Part shown: in pieces, positions 22,357-34,824 of the stretch
How positions within the stretch are numbered: the stretch's first letter is position 1
How the letters are laid out: every line of letters begins with the position of its first letter
Program-made: the position numbers and the translations under genes
Notes under the pieces: model-generated
The model's database searches: none
Told to the model about the DNA's origin: nothing
The model's input: only the letters and a program-made list of their open reading frames with translations
Assembly: GCA_036924085.1 (NCBI GenBank)
Contig: JAVGWX010000002.1
Span: 48,456,916-48,520,915, forward strand
Direction of reading: 5' to 3'
Source: Ariolimax columbianus
Lineage: Eukaryota; Mollusca; Gastropoda; Stylommatophora; Arionidae
Length of the DNA: 64,000 nucleotides

Positions 22357-23300
22357 TTGTACGCGTTAGTATACGTGCAAGTATGTGTGTCACTAAATGA
22401 GTCATTTATATGTGTCAGTACGTGTGTCAGTATATGTACCAATTATGTGTGCCTGTATGTGTGTCATTGCATATCTCTTATAAATGTGTTACCATGTGTG
22501 TCAGTATGTTTGTTAGTATATGAGTCATTTATGTGTGTCAGACATGTGCCAGTATATGTGCTAATTATGTGTGCTCGTTGGTGTGTCAGTGCATGTGCCT
22601 ATATATGTGCTACCATGTGTGTCAGTATGTCTGTTAGTATATGAGTCATTTATGATTGCCAGTAAATGTGCTAATTAGGTGTGCTCGTATGTGTGTCTAT
22701 ATATAAGTGTTAATATGTGTGTCAGGATGTGTGTCAGTATGTGCCTGTATATTTGTCTGTATGTGTGTTGGTAAATGTGTTAGTAAATGTATAAAAATGT
22801 GTGACAATTTGTATGTTAGTATGTGTGCTAGTAAGTGCTAATATATGTGTCAGTATTGGTGTTGGTATATGGGTTAGTATGTGTCAATATATGAGTCAGC
22901 ATGTGTTAGTATGTGTCAGTGTGTAAATTAGTATTTTGTTAAAACATGTGTTAGAATGTTTCAATATGTGTGTAAAAATGTATACAGATATGTGTGTCAG
23001 TATGTGTCAGTATATTTCAGTATATGTGTTTTAGTATGTGTTAGAATGTGTGTCAGTATGTATATATGTCAGTACATGTGTCAATATATGCATCAGCATC
23101 TGTTAGTATGTGTATCAGTATATATGTCAGTATGTGTGTGTGTACATGTGTCAGTAAATGTGCAAATATGTCTGTCACTATATGCATCAGTATCTGTTAG
23201 TATGTGTCAGTATGTGTGTCAATATATGTGTCAGTATGTGCTCGAATGTGTGTCAGTATATATGTCAATATATGGGTCAGTATGTATATCAGTATATGTG
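22357..23300. repeat. Degenerate TATGTGTCAG-type array
   Basis: Nearly 1 kb of short imperfect repeats of the words TATGTGTCAG, TATGTGTTAG and TATGTGCTAA at roughly 10-14 bp spacing. Cys/Val/Ser-rich open frames on the plus strand follow from the composition and are not genes. Confidence 0.9.
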
Positions 23301-23689
23301 GCAGTATAAAGAAGCTGCAAATGTCAATGATAATATATGTAAGCATACACGTAATATGTGGTAAATGGGTAAGATACAGAACAGAATCTGTGTGATAATG
23401 GAAGGTAATAAAAACAAGCACTGTGTTGATAAGCGAAGGAACAAATAAGAACTCCGCGTAATAATGCATGACAAGTATATACAATATGTAACTTTAACAA
23501 TAAAAAAGAAGAATTTTCTGCATGAGTGCTGGAATGTAAAGCGTAGACACATTAACATAAACGAATTTCTAAAAGACAATATTTACCATACTTTATTTAT
23601 TATGGCTAAAAGATATGAAACAAACGAATAATATGAACCTGTAATAAAGTTTACACTCTACTGAGTGTTACCAAGACCCGAAAGGGTAA

Positions 23690-24035
23690 CAATGAATAGT
23701 AATATTGTAACCTGCCAGGCATATCAGAAGAGGCGACTAAGGAGTGTGTGTTTGGAGCTGGCTACCCTATCCTGTTGAAACTTTAAGCCACAATAGAAAT
23801 GCTGCAACCCCATTTGATGTCTTTGCATGTATTTGTTAAAGACATATGCTCCACGGGGAGCAAGAATGATTTTAATTATTTGATTAAACATATTTTATTC
23901 GCTTGTCTTACCTGGGCCCAGAAGGAGCACAGAATAATAGCACTGTAACCTGCAAGACTTGCAGCAAGAAGCAACTAGGATGATGCAGCAAGTGTCTCAC
24001 TACACCATCCCAGTAAAACTATAAGCCACAAGAAA
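23690..24035 (+). repeat. Two copies of a short dispersed repeat
   Basis: At 23700-23805 and 23940-24035 the same order of words occurs: TGTAACCTGC, a GGCGACTAAG or GCAACTAGGA block, CACCATCC or CTATCC, and AAGCCACAA. A third, more distant copy is at 34825-34925. Type unknown. Confidence 0.5.
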
Positions 24036-24439
24036 AACATATGAAGATATCTAGATTTCATTGCAGAAGAGAATCTATTAAATAAGTAATTACATAAATA
24101 TATATAGTTTTAAGTAAATACATAAAGACATAGTTTATATACTTGGATACTACTTGGAATCCTGGTATTAAAACAGGCATGTTAATGTCTGTTGCCAGGT
24201 AGCCAAATGCTATTGACTATCCATAGTGGGTATTTAAAACATCCTGAGGCTTACTAGGCCTGGGAGAAGGTACAAATAATTTGGGTATATTTTTAAATAG
24301 AATTTTGTAAGGGCAGCAACCGTAGAGTATTCTTTTTGATTTCTAACTGACAAGGAATTTTGAACGTGCTCGAAACTGAACAAGGGAGTCCGATCTCAAT
24401 ACCCAGAGACTAGGGGAATTTGTATAGGAAAATTCACAT

Positions 24440-24525
24440 GGAAAATCCTGATCTCCTCTGTTATTTGAACTTGTGACATCCGGCACCCAAGTCGGACACC
24501 TTACCTCAAGACCACTGAGACCCTT
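24440..24525 (-). repeat. tRNA-like SINE head
   Basis: On the minus strand CAGTGGTCTTGAGGTAAGG resembles an A box, and AAGTTCAAATAAC about 35 bases later resembles a B box. No convincing cloverleaf stems, so a SINE remnant rather than a tRNA gene. Confidence 0.4.
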
Positions 24526-24817
24526 CGTTTATATATAGATATCATCAATTTAAAGTTGAGTAACACTCGTATTGACAGTATGAAAAAAAAAAGCTATCAA
24601 TATTTAATATTTATGAGAACAGTAAAGGATATGTTTTCTTGTTAAGCTATATATCGATCTTATCTGGTTATAAGTTATTAATTTTGATCGTTATTGCAGT
24701 CCTTCATTAACTGATAAATTGGCTACTGAACAATATCTAAAACAGTGCATAGCATATGAGAAACAGACAAACACACATGACCATCACCAGTATCATTATT
24801 TGAGTGATACATTTTAC

Positions 24818-25222
24818 TGAGATACCAACATTCTAATCCTGACTACTGCTTCATTTAGATATATCCAAGTTGATGTATCAAAGGTATGTAGGGTAAGCTC
24901 TATGGAGATACCAACATTCTGATCCTGACTACTGCTCCCTTTATATATATTCAAGTTGATGTATCAAAGGTATGTAGGGTAAGCTCTATGGAGATACATA
25001 CATTCTGATCCTGACTACTGCTCCCTTTATATATATTCAAGTTGATGTATCAAAGGTATGTAGGGTAAGCTCTATGGAGATACCAACATTCTGATCCTGA
25101 CTACTGCTTGCTTTAGATATATCCAAGTTGATGTATCAAAGGTATGTAGGGTAAGCTCTACAGAGATATCAACATCTTAACCCTGACTACTGCTCCCTTT
25201 AGATTTATCCAAGTTGATGTAC
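24818..25222. repeat. 86-bp tandem array, about 4.7 copies
   Basis: The unit begins GGAGATACCAACATTCTGAT and ends GTAGGGTAAGCTCTAT. Copies are slightly diverged. Confidence 0.93.
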
Positions 25223-25328
25223 TAATGAGGAGGGAGAAGTATGAATACCAGTCTCCAGACCAAGTGGACAGGGTTGAAAACTTGGTTTGGCAAATGGTTT
25301 ATCTAAGTGAGGAGAAATACACACTTAT

Positions 25329-28063
25329 CAAGCACACAATGTGGCAACTGCATAGACAAGCTACATCCATAATATAGACCTCTACATCCCATGGTAGAAT
25401 CAAGCACACAATGTGACAACTGCATGGACAAGCTACATCCATAGTATAGACCTCTACATCCCATGGTAGAATCAAGCACACAATGTGACAACTGCATGGA
25501 CAAGCTACATCCATAGTATAGACCTTTACATCCCATGGTAGAATCAAGCACACAATGTGACAACTGCATGGACAAGCTACATCCATAGTATAGACCTCTA
25601 CATCCCATGGTAGAATCAAGCACACAATGTGACAACTGCATGGACAAGCTACATCCATAGTATAGACCTCTACATCCCATGGTAGAATCAAGCACACAAT
25701 GTGACAACTGCATGGACAAGCTACATCCATAGTATAGACCTTTACATCCCATGGTAGAATCAAGCACACAATGTGACAACTGCATGGACAAGCTACATCC
25801 ATAGTATAGACCTCTACATCCCATGGTAGAATCAAGCACACAATGTGACAACTGCATGGACAAGCTACATCCATAGTATAGACCTCTACATCCCATGGTA
25901 GAATCAAGCACACAATGTGACAACTGCATGGACAAGCTACATCCATAGTATAGACCTCTACATCCCATGGTAGAATCAAGCACACAATGTGACAACTGCA
26001 TGGACAAGCTACATCCATAGTATAGACCTCTACATCCCATGGTAGAATCAAGCACACAATGTGACAACTGCATGGACAAGCTACATCCATAGTATAGACC
26101 TCTTCATCCCATGGTAGAATCAAGCACACAATGTGACAACTGCATGGGCAAGCTACATCCATAGTATAGACCTCTACATCCCATGGTAGAATCAAGCACA
26201 CAATGTGACAACTGCATGGACAAGCTACATCCATAGTATAGACCTCTACATCCCATGGTAGAATCAAGCACACAATGTGACAACTGCATGGACAAGCTAC
26301 ATCCATAGTATAGACCTCTACATCCCATGGTAGAATCAAGCACACAATGTGACAACTGCATGGACAAGCTACATCCATAGTGTAGACCTCTACATCCCAT
26401 GGTAGAATCAAGCACACAATGTGACAACTGCATGGACAAGCTACATCCATAGTATAGACCTCTACATCCCATGGTAGAATCAAGCACACAATGTGACAAC
26501 TGCATGGACAAGCTACATCCATAGTATAGACCTCTACATCCCATGGTAGAATCAAGCACACAATGTGACAACTGCATGGACAAGCTACATCCATAGTATA
26601 GACCTCTACATCCCATGGTAGAATCAAGCACACAATGTGACAACTTCATGGACAAGCTACATCCATAGTATAGACCTCTAAATCCCATGGTAGAATCAAG
26701 CACACAATGAGACAACTGCATGGACAAGCTACATCCATAGTATAGACCTCTACATCCCATGGTAGAATCAAGCACACAATGTGACAACTGCATGGACAAG
26801 CTACATCCATAGTATAGACCTCTACATCCCATGGTAGAATCAAGCACACAATGTGACAACTGCATGGACAAGCTACATCCATAGTATAGACCTCTACATC
26901 CCATGGTAGAATCAAGCACACAATGTGACAACTTCATGGACAAGCTACATCCATAGTATAGACCTCTAAATGCCATGGTAGAATCAAGCACACAATGAGA
27001 CAACTGCATGGACAAGCTACATCCATAGTATAGACCTCTACATCCCATGGTAGAATCAAGCACACAATGTGACAACTGCATGAACAAGCTACATCCATAG
27101 TATAGACCTCTACATCCCATGGTAGAATCAAGCACACAATGTGACAACTGCATGGACACGCTACATCCATAGTATAGACCTCTACATCCCATGGTAGAAT
27201 CAAGCACACAATGTGACAACTGCATGAACAAGCTACATCCATAGTATAGACCTCTACATCCCATGGTAGAATCAAGCACACAATGTGACAACTGCATGGA
27301 CAAGCTACATCCATAGTATAGACCTCTACATCCCATGGTAGAATCAAGCACACAATGTGACAACTGCATGGACAAGCTACATCCATAGTATAGACCTCTA
27401 CATCCCATGGTAGAATCAAGCACACAATGTGACAACTGCATGGACAAGCTACATCCATAGTATAGACCTCTACATCCCATGGTAGAATCAAGCACACAAT
27501 GTGACAACTGCATGGACAAGCTACATCCATAGTATAGACCTCTACATCCCATGGTAGAATCAAGCACACAATGTGACAACTGCATGAACAAGCTACATCC
27601 ATAGTATAGACCTCAACATCCCATGGTAGAATCAAGCACACAATGTGACAACTGCATGAACAAGCTACATCCATAGTATAGACCTCTACATCCCATGGTA
27701 GAATCAAGCACACAATGTGACAACTGCATGGACAAGCTACATCCATAGTATAGACCTCTACATCCCATGGTAGAATCAAGCACACAATGTGACAACTGCA
27801 TGGACAAGCTACATCCATAGTATAGACCTCTACATCCCATGGTAGAATCAAGCACACAATGTGACAACTGCATGAACAAGCTACATCCATAGTATAGACC
27901 TCAACATCCCATGGTAGAATCAAGCACACAATGTGACAACTGCATGAACAAGCTACATCCATAGTATAGACCTCTACATCCCATGGTAGAATCAAGCACA
28001 CAATGTGACAACTGCAAGGACAAGCTACATCCATAGTATAGACCTCTACACCCCATAGTAGAA
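25329..28063. repeat. 72-bp minisatellite, about 38 copies
   Basis: The unit begins CAAGCACACAATGTGACAAC and ends CATCCCATGGTAGAAT. Copies are about 95-100% alike. Variant sets recur at 288 bp (four units): the pair ACTTCATGGA/CTAAAT at 26643 and 26931, and CCTCAACATC at 27611 and 27899. Because 72 is a multiple of three, two minus-strand frames stay open for up to 495 codons; that two overlapping frames are both open argues against selection for protein. Confidence 0.97.
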
Positions 28064-28123
28064 GAAAGATAACTTTACCCATCAGTAATCCATTATTCAT
28101 ATGGCCATCTATTGAATTGTGAG

Positions 28124-28318
28124 CTCTAGACTTATAATCATTAGCCCAAGTAATCTCTCTAGACTTATAATCATGACCCCTAGTAATCCCTCTTTATTAA
28201 TAATCATGAGCCCCAATAATCCCTCTAAACTTATAATCATGAGCCCTAAAATCCCTTTAGACTTATAATCATGAACCCTAATAATCTCTCTAGACTTATA
28301 ATCATGAGACCAAATAAA
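28124..28318. repeat. About 33-bp tandem array, six copies
   Basis: The unit contains CTAGACTTATAATCATGA followed by GCCC and AATAATCCCT. Imperfect copies. Confidence 0.85.
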
Positions 28319-28429
28319 CCAACACCCTTTAGCTGTCTCATAACAAGTACACAGTGACAGAGTAATTAAAGTTATTGCTTCTAACAGCAACGATGGCGGA
28401 CTCACTTTCCTGTAGCTACAAGCTTCAGT

Positions 28430-28760
28430 CAACCCAGCTGTGAATGAATACCTGATTTACTGTTAGGGAAGGCAAGACAGCAAGGAAGACAAATGGCCAC
28501 TCCATCCTACAAAAATAAACTGAGATTGTGTATTAAGACATCTCTAACAGTTGATGCCCTAACATCAGAGTCTCTAATGGGGCGTTCTTGACCTTTGATA
28601 GGCATGACTAACAGAGCGGATAGAGCCCTTGTTTCTTGCAGCAATTGGATGGGTTTACTCTTACGACTCAACAATCTACAGTGTACTCAGCTATAGATTG
28701 GTACCTGATGTACAATTAGAACAGAAGTGAGGAATGAAACTGATCACCACACGCTTGAAG
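28430..28760 (+). mobile_element. Two adjacent SINE2 remnants
   Basis: The piece at 28436-28520 has the SINE2 3' segment (AACCCAGCTGTGAATG, then TTACTGTTAGGGAAGGCAAG). The piece at 28605-28745 has both a tRNA-like head (CAGAGCGGATAGAGCCCTTG, then GGGTTTACTC) and the 3' segment (CTCAGCTATAGATTGGTACC). Both are on the plus strand. Confidence 0.55.
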
Positions 28761-28777
28761 TACCCAACACCTAGTAC

Positions 28778-29097
28778 TTCTTCTTCTTCTTTGTACGCTG
28801 TCAGACGTCAACTTGAATTTGTTCGAAGAAAGCAGCTGTCATCCTGAGGCTGTCAACGCTCCATTAGAGTTTGTCTAGTGTTGGCACTGGTGATGGCCAT
28901 ATGTGCTTTCTCTGGTCCTCGTATGTCAGGCAATTTTTCAGCAGATGTTCAACGGTCATTTTCCCTGTACCACAGGTGCCACCTATCTTCAGTTTATTGA
29001 ATAGATGGTACCACAGTCTGTTGTGGCCTATGCAGAGTCTGAATATCACGACCTGCTCTCTTTTGTTCAACTGGTAGTAGGCATCATTTTTTGCAAT
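28778..29097 (-). mobile_element. I-like LINE copy B, 3' fragment (subfamily 2)
   Basis: 320 bp of the extreme 3' end, with the CTTCTTCTTCTT tail at the low-coordinate side. The minus-strand frame encodes YYQLNKREQVVIFRL and a truncated zinc-knuckle region (CGTGKMTVEHLLKNC). A 9-bp TSD, ACCTAGTAC, is present at 28769-28777 and 29098-29106. Confidence 0.88.
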
Positions 29098-29178
29098 ACC
29101 TAGTACAAAGATGACTAACACATAATCCGCTACTGCGGTGTCGTTAATGAGATCACCTTTACCTGTTTTAGAAAATAA

Positions 29179-29638
29179 TGTATATTGCAAAATTATGAGA
29201 AATGAGATAGCTGATGCATTATTCAAAGAAGTTGGGAAAATGGAACAATACACTCATAAAGTACCATTACAGAAGGCTAAAACTATCATTCGCAGTCAAT
29301 ATAAAATAAAATGGGAGAAAGAAATGGGAGAGAGTAACAGTCCTGACCTAATCTACCAGCTACAAAGGCACTATAAAACTGCTATGTTTTGCCTGAGAAG
29401 AGGCCATTACTGGGCCACCTAAATCATCTCAAAATCTCCCAAACAAATGAATGTCCATGTGCGACAGGAGTTCAGACCCCGAGCACAAAGAACTAAAATG
29501 CCAGACCTGACAAGATGGATCAGAAATGTGGCAAAACGCTCTAGATCCACCACTCAGACCTGGATATGACTGTGGACTTCATCCTGGCGATAGGACTGAA
29601 GATTTAACATGAACAGAAAACCCGAGCGCAGAAGAAGA
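29179..29638 (+). mobile_element. Second I-like LINE family (type H), 3' fragment
   Basis: The plus-strand frame from about 29192 encodes the end of an RNase H domain (NEIADALFKEVGKMEQ), then KIKWEKEMGESNSPD and FCLRRGHYWA. Frameshifted CPCAT/AQR remnants and a GCGCAGAAGAAGAAG tail follow. The TSD is AGAAAATAA at 29170-29178 and 29639-29647. It is related to, but clearly different from, copies A-G. A second member is at 63397-63811. Confidence 0.75.
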
Positions 29639-29647
29639 AGAAAATAA

Positions 29648-30084
29648 CAGAAAAGAAGGTAAAGATGACATCAGATATTTCCAATACTTCAATCCACTGG
29701 AGAAAGGACATGAGTTTTATGTTTATATTGAAAACAGTCCGCCCTTTCACAGTAAAATATTAATCATTGTTTCCAAACATGAATTCTGCATCTTTTTAAG
29801 TAATAGATCATGAAGACACTGAAACTGAGAAAGTTTGAGATTAACTGTAGGTAGAATAGACGTGGTGGGGATTTTTGTTCGAGGATGGGACAGTAGTGTG
29901 TACAACAAATGAGCTACAGGAACTATCAGTATCCTGACCCTTTGTCATCTGCTGAAAAAGATTGAGCAGCTATTGGTCTGCGATCATTGCTATAATGCCG
30001 ACTCTGTTTAACGCAAAATAACAATATTTACACAGCAGTATTCTACAAATTTAGCCAAACAAATTGGAGGTAGTTAACTTTCTA
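29648..30084. other. No feature assigned
   Basis: Unique-looking sequence without coding pattern. Confidence 0.35.
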
Positions 30085-31135
30085 TTTTTGTAAATGTTCA
30101 ATAGTCTAAAACATATGTTCAATAGTCCAAAACATATGTTCAATAGTCTAAAACAATGCTCTTCAACCTGGGCGCTACTGCCCACTAGTGGGTGATTTTA
30201 GCTTTCAGGTGGGCGGTAGCAGAATGACGACATGCTGTATTAAAACACAACCTGAGGAAACCATGGCAGAATACCAGCATATGAACAAAAGTCCTAATTT
30301 TGAGAACCTGTACTTTTTTCCGTGACTGCATGCGACTTTGAAATATGGACAGTTCCCCAAAACTCAAGGAAGAGAATCGAGGCCGTCAAGTAGAAATGTT
30401 ATAGGTGGATCCTCAGAATATGGTAGACTGAAGAAAGAAAGAATACAGACATTTGACGAGAGTTGGGCATAGAGGAGAATTGGTTCATAAATTCGAAAGA
30501 TACAACGGTTTTGAGATAATGATAATGGAAAGGTATGGTTCCAGGCACGAGAAGCAGAGGCATAACAAAAATACAATGACACCAAGATGTCAAGGAATGC
30601 TTTGGCATGACTCTGGAACAGGCTGGGGATTTGACAAGAGATTGAGTTTTTTCAGACGGGCTGTCACCAGAGTGACGTTGTGCAAAGGACATTTTACACG
30701 ATGATTAAAAACATCAAAAATGCACAGACTCTGTGGACGTTTGCGGAATTTTCTTCAATATAGATTTTAGTGTGTGGTAAGGAAAATTTACCCTCGTCAA
30801 AGTGGACGATCGCTGAGTTTTCTTAAATTTAGTGGGCGATAAGAAAAAATTTGCAGTCACAAAAGTTATAAAAGTGGGCGCCAGGTTTGAAAAGATTGAA
30901 GAGCACTGGTCTAAAACATATATTTATAGTCTAAAACATGTTTTCAATAGTCTAAAACATATGTTCAATAGTCTAAAACATATGTTCAATAGTCTAAAAC
31001 ATAAGTTCAATAATCTAAAACATATGTTCAATATTCTAAAACAAATGTTCAATATTCTAAAACATGTTCAATAATCTAAAACATACGTTCAATAATCTAA
31101 ACTATATGTTTAATAATCTAAAACAAATGTTCAAT
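30085..31135. repeat. 21-bp minisatellite split by a transposon
   Basis: The unit reads CAATAGTCTAAAACATATGTT, with variants. It occurs at 30085-30153 and resumes at 30909-31135; the interval is the hAT element. Units near 31000-31135 are diverged. Confidence 0.9.
30154..30908. mobile_element. Short non-autonomous hAT-like transposon
   Basis: 755 bp with imperfect terminal inverted repeats: CAATGCTCTTCAACCTGGGC at the left, and the complement of GGTTTGAAAAGATTGAAGAG then CACTG at the right. An 8-bp TSD, GTCTAAAA, is at 30146-30153 and 30909-30916; that length is diagnostic for hAT (family knowledge). Subterminal GTGGGCG words occur on both sides. No transposase motif is seen in either strand, so it depends on a partner. 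Confidence 0.8.
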
Positions 31136-31619
31136 TGGTCTCCTATATCCTCCAGAAACCCAGGTATGGAAAGAACATCAATGCTAAGGTAAGAAAGAAT
31201 AATAGTAAGAGAAAAGGAATCTAAATTAAACTGAGCAAAATATGCAGAAATAAACAGCACAAAATAGAACAAAGCTGTGAATAACAACTGCAGCCCTTTG
31301 TTCATTAGGTTATCAAAGGGATTAATATGGTGACACTTACAAGAAATCAGTTCTACAACTCATTCAGTGTCTCTCCCCAACCTCCATATTTTTCCTTTTC
31401 AAAAAGGATGATGTAATTTGATTTTCTTCTTTCTTCACACTTAAAGTCATAAGTATTTGCTTGCATGTGTAATGATCCAATATACATCTGCATGCAAAAT
31501 ATTTGCAAACAATAATAGCATTTCTAGCAAGTATGATCAACAATACTATGAAGATATCAAATATAGTATATTATATCACAAAATCGTTGACTTTCTGCCT
31601 GAAATTTCATGGGATCATA

Positions 31620-32058
31620 GGAGACATGTGCACTTTATGGTAGAAAAGGTGTGATCAAGATAAGTTACGGAGCATGGGAGACATGTACACTTTATGGTAG
31701 AAGAGGTATGACCAAGATATGTCATGGAGCATGGGAGACATGTACATTTTATTGTAGAAGAGGTGTGACCAGTATAAGTTATGGAGCATGGGAGACATGT
31801 ACACTTTTTGGTAGAAGAGGTGTGGCCAAGGCATGTAGCATTGGAGACATGCACACTTTATAGTAGAAAAGGTGTAGCCAAGGTAAGTTATGGAGCATGG
31901 GAGACCTGTACACTTTATGGTAGAAGAGGTGTGACCAAGGCAAATTATGGAGCATGGGAGACCTGGACACTTTATTGGTAGAAGAGGTGTTGCCAAGTTA
32001 AGTTATGGAACATTGGAGACCTGTACACTTTAAGGTTGAAGAGGTTTGGCCAAGGCAA
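31620..32058. repeat. 57-bp tandem array, about 8 copies
   Basis: The unit begins GAGCATGGGAGACATGTACA and continues with TTTATGGTAGAAGAGGTGTG. 57 is a multiple of three, which explains open frames on both strands. Confidence 0.93.
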
Positions 32059-33540
32059 GTTATGGAACACATAGTTGCAATGTGTACTCTTCATCGATGT
32101 CTATCGTCTTCCCTTTCAATTTGATTCTTTTACACATTCAGCTAAGCGCAGTTTTTTACTTTTTTTTTTACTTGTTCCTGAAGTTATGTTTTATGTACCC
32201 AAACATTCTCATCCTAATCTTCAGCTGTAATGGTTGCTGTTGTGTGGTTTTTGTCACAATCATGTGTTTATTATTACATATCTAAAAATATTGAAAACAA
32301 TAACATGTAAATAGTATATACATTATATCACAAGCGTCACGTTAACTATCCAACAATATATAGGAATCTATTTTATGTACACAGTCGTAATCAGATTTAA
32401 TATCAAATTCTCAATTCAGTTCAGCTCAGTTCATTTCAGTTCTGTTCAGTTCATTTGTCGCCTTCATATCAGAAGTTGACTGCAAGGGATCTCTGAAGAC
32501 ATTTGTCTCTTGCTTTGATGGTATACTCTTTCAGTCTCTTTCCTGTTCATTCCTTGATGTTATATTCCCATATAGCATTGTTTTCCAATGGAACATTTTC
32601 TGGCTTTCTATTTCCATATAGGGTATCAGTAATGTGTTGCAGGTTTTGATATCTCCCCTTTGCTGGTGGCCTCTGATTTTACTTAATTCTCATTGCACTC
32701 TTCATTTGTCTTAGACATACTTGCTATCAAATAAATAATATTGATTCTAATAATATAATTGATTCATTATGTTCTTATCTCCTTTTCACTCAAGATGAGG
32801 AATAGAATCACTGCTGCGAAGGAAGTCTCTATCAATGTATGTGTGTGCGTTATCGCAGTGCAGGTTTTTGTTGGAATTTATTTGATATGATTTTACTGGC
32901 TCTATGAATACCATCTTCAGTTAACCTTTACGACATGACTTAAAGGCTTTGATGGACCTCTACCATTTGTTAATTTCCATTGCAAGTATTTCTGCACCAA
33001 ATCATGTTTTGCTTCACTAAACCATTACATGTTCATTCCATATTGTCAAGCCTTATGTTGTGTTCCTCAACCACGTTAGTCAAACAAATGTAATGTTTCA
33101 AATTCCAAGTGTTACCAAGGTTCAAGACATTTATTTTACGAATGTACTCATACAACAAAAGATAACAAATTTCTCCTGGATAAACGACAGTCCAACTTGT
33201 AGTTTTGCATGATTCACCATTCGCAGACTCAAATTCTGACATGTGCGGAGTAGCGGATTTGAATGAAAGCTCTAAAAACAATTTCTCATATAGAGAGAAT
33301 AACTTGTTCTCCATTTAAACGGGAGAAGAAGAAAAACAACAATAACAACAAAGGAGAGAAGAATTTTAAAAAATAATTGGTGTAAGCAGGACATCTTTGC
33401 ATGCATATTACAAAACAGTAAAGGTAGTCCTGCAGAAGACGCTGCTGTCAGGGATGAACTGTTAATGATATACTTGTACCAGTTATCAATATACTTGTAC
33501 CAGTTATCATCTCTGTACTCGTTCACTTCCTTGCTGCTTT
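32059..33540. other. Presumed 3' UTR/downstream of PRKG-like gene, nothing else assigned
   Basis: A CAGTT-type pentamer run is at 32408-32460. On the minus strand a possible poly(A) signal (AATAAA) lies at about 33129-33134, roughly 0.7 kb past the kinase stop. It cannot be confirmed without transcripts. Minus-strand frames at 33033-33314 and 33272-33526 have no recognised motif. Confidence 0.3.
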
Positions 33541-33665
33541 GTCTTTCCTAATTGTAAGGCAGATACCCATTTACAGCTGGTTATACTGGTTCATATGACT
33601 AATTGAGAGGGAACCCAGTACCTTTGCCATGAGAAGCAATTGCTTTACCTTTAATGACATGCATA
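33541..33665 (-). mobile_element. SINE2 copy
   Basis: On the minus strand: GGTAAAGCAATTGCTTCTCA (A-box side), GTACTGGGTTCCCTCTC (B-box position), then CAGCTGTAAATGGGTATCTG and CTTACAATTAGGAAAG. It lies just past the kinase stop codon, probably inside its 3' UTR. Confidence 0.65.
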
Positions 33666-33826
33666 TAGTCAAGAAAAATAATAGTCTATATTGTGTTTTC
33701 CTGCCGCAGTGTATGAAATGTGTTACAAGTACCAGCAATGGCTGACAACTATTACAGACAACAAACGTCCTGCCGGACTATTCTAGGTTGATATTCGTAT
33801 ATAACTGAGTTAGTAGTTGTCATTTA

Positions 33827-33922
33827 TCAAAAGTCTATATCCCATCCTGATAACTCATCGGCTGCTATATCCATATCACGTGGGTAGCTGTCAAAGTTGC
33901 TGGTATCTGCCGGGTTCTTTAC
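33827..33922 (-). CDS. PRKG1: PRKG1-like last coding exon
   Basis: 31 codons and TGA (33827-33829). It encodes VKNPADTSNFDSYPRD and ends DELSGWDIDF, the AGC-kinase C-terminal tail of cGMP-dependent kinases. The acceptor is ATAACCAG just above 33922. It starts in phase 0, matching the end of the exon at 37047. Confidence 0.93.
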   Translation of the reverse strand, partial: VKNPADTSNFDSYPRDMDIAADELSGWDIDF

Positions 33923-34096
33923 CTGGTTATAGATGAAAGGCAGAGAGTTATAAAGGTAGAGATGATTGGCAGAGTTACTGAATCAGAGTGTACAATGAAT
34001 GTTAGGTAAGAGCACAGTGAAGAAACAGAAGAGGAGGACAAATCAAAGGGATATCAAAGATCTGTGAAAAAGAGTTGCTGAGTTGAATAAGACAGG

Positions 34097-34460
34097 GGAT
34101 CAAGATGCTGAGTAGCGCATGAGCTGCAGTGGTCAGCGACCCATAGCTGACTTCTAGCATCAGGGCCAGCGAACCAAAGCTGCCAACACCCTTCTACACC
34201 TCCACGTGGTGATCCTGGATAACAGGCTGCAGTAGGGCAGACTAGCTAAGGAGAAGGGATCGAAGAGGGAATGCTAACCCGGTACTCAAAAAATGCTTGC
34301 TGAAGTCGGATGTGTTGGACCGAAAGGTGCAAATATCGCAGTCATGCTGTAAACTACGACACAACGCATTCCGTTCTCTGGACTACATTCTGCTACTTAA
34401 GCCCTTTCAGGGTTTGGTAGTGTGAGATTGAGAACGAACGAAGAAGAAGATGAAGAAGAA
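34097..34460 (+). mobile_element. SINE1 full-length copy with TSD
   Basis: 364 bp, beginning GGATCAAGATGCTGAGTAGC and ending GAACGAACGAAGAAGAAG plus a few more GAA. The 12-bp TSD GAATAAGACAGG is at 34085-34096 and 34461-34472. No tRNA, 7SL or 5S promoter boxes are recognised. It lies in the last kinase intron, opposite to the gene. Confidence 0.88.
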
Positions 34461-34824
34461 GAATAAGACAGGAGACATGAGGTCAGAATTGAGAATATAT
34501 GCAACAGAAAAAGAGAGATAAAGTCAGAAAAGAGTTAATGAATGCAAAATGAAACGAGACATAAGGTCAGCAAAGATTTAATGAATGCAGAAGGAAAGAA
34601 GATATAAGATGAGAAAAGAGTTAGGGAAGACTGAATTCAGTTGTTTGCAGTGCAGTTTCAATAGCATTGGATTTACGTGGTGTGGATGCCAGCTACGTCT
34701 ACCACATTCATTAGTCGTCTGTTACAACATGCTGAAAAGGAAACTGTGGTCTTATTCTGTTTGTCTGGGAATCAATCAGGAGTTAATATGTGTTACAGGG
34801 CCCTTAAAGGGCAGTAGAGAATAG

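Noticed and set aside
22357..23364. Cys/Val/Ser-rich open frames on the plus strand
   Set aside because: They translate a low-complexity TATGTGTCAG-type array.
25299..28100. Minus-strand open frames of 388-495 codons across the 72-bp array
   Set aside because: The period is a multiple of three and two overlapping frames are both open, so length is a by-product of the repeat. No splice, start or conservation evidence.
30154..30908. Host gene in the interior of the hAT element
   Set aside because: Frames at 30185-30704 show no motif, start context or splice sites.
34585..34824. 79-codon plus-strand open frame in the last kinase intron
   Set aside because: No recognised motif, no splice context and antisense to the gene.
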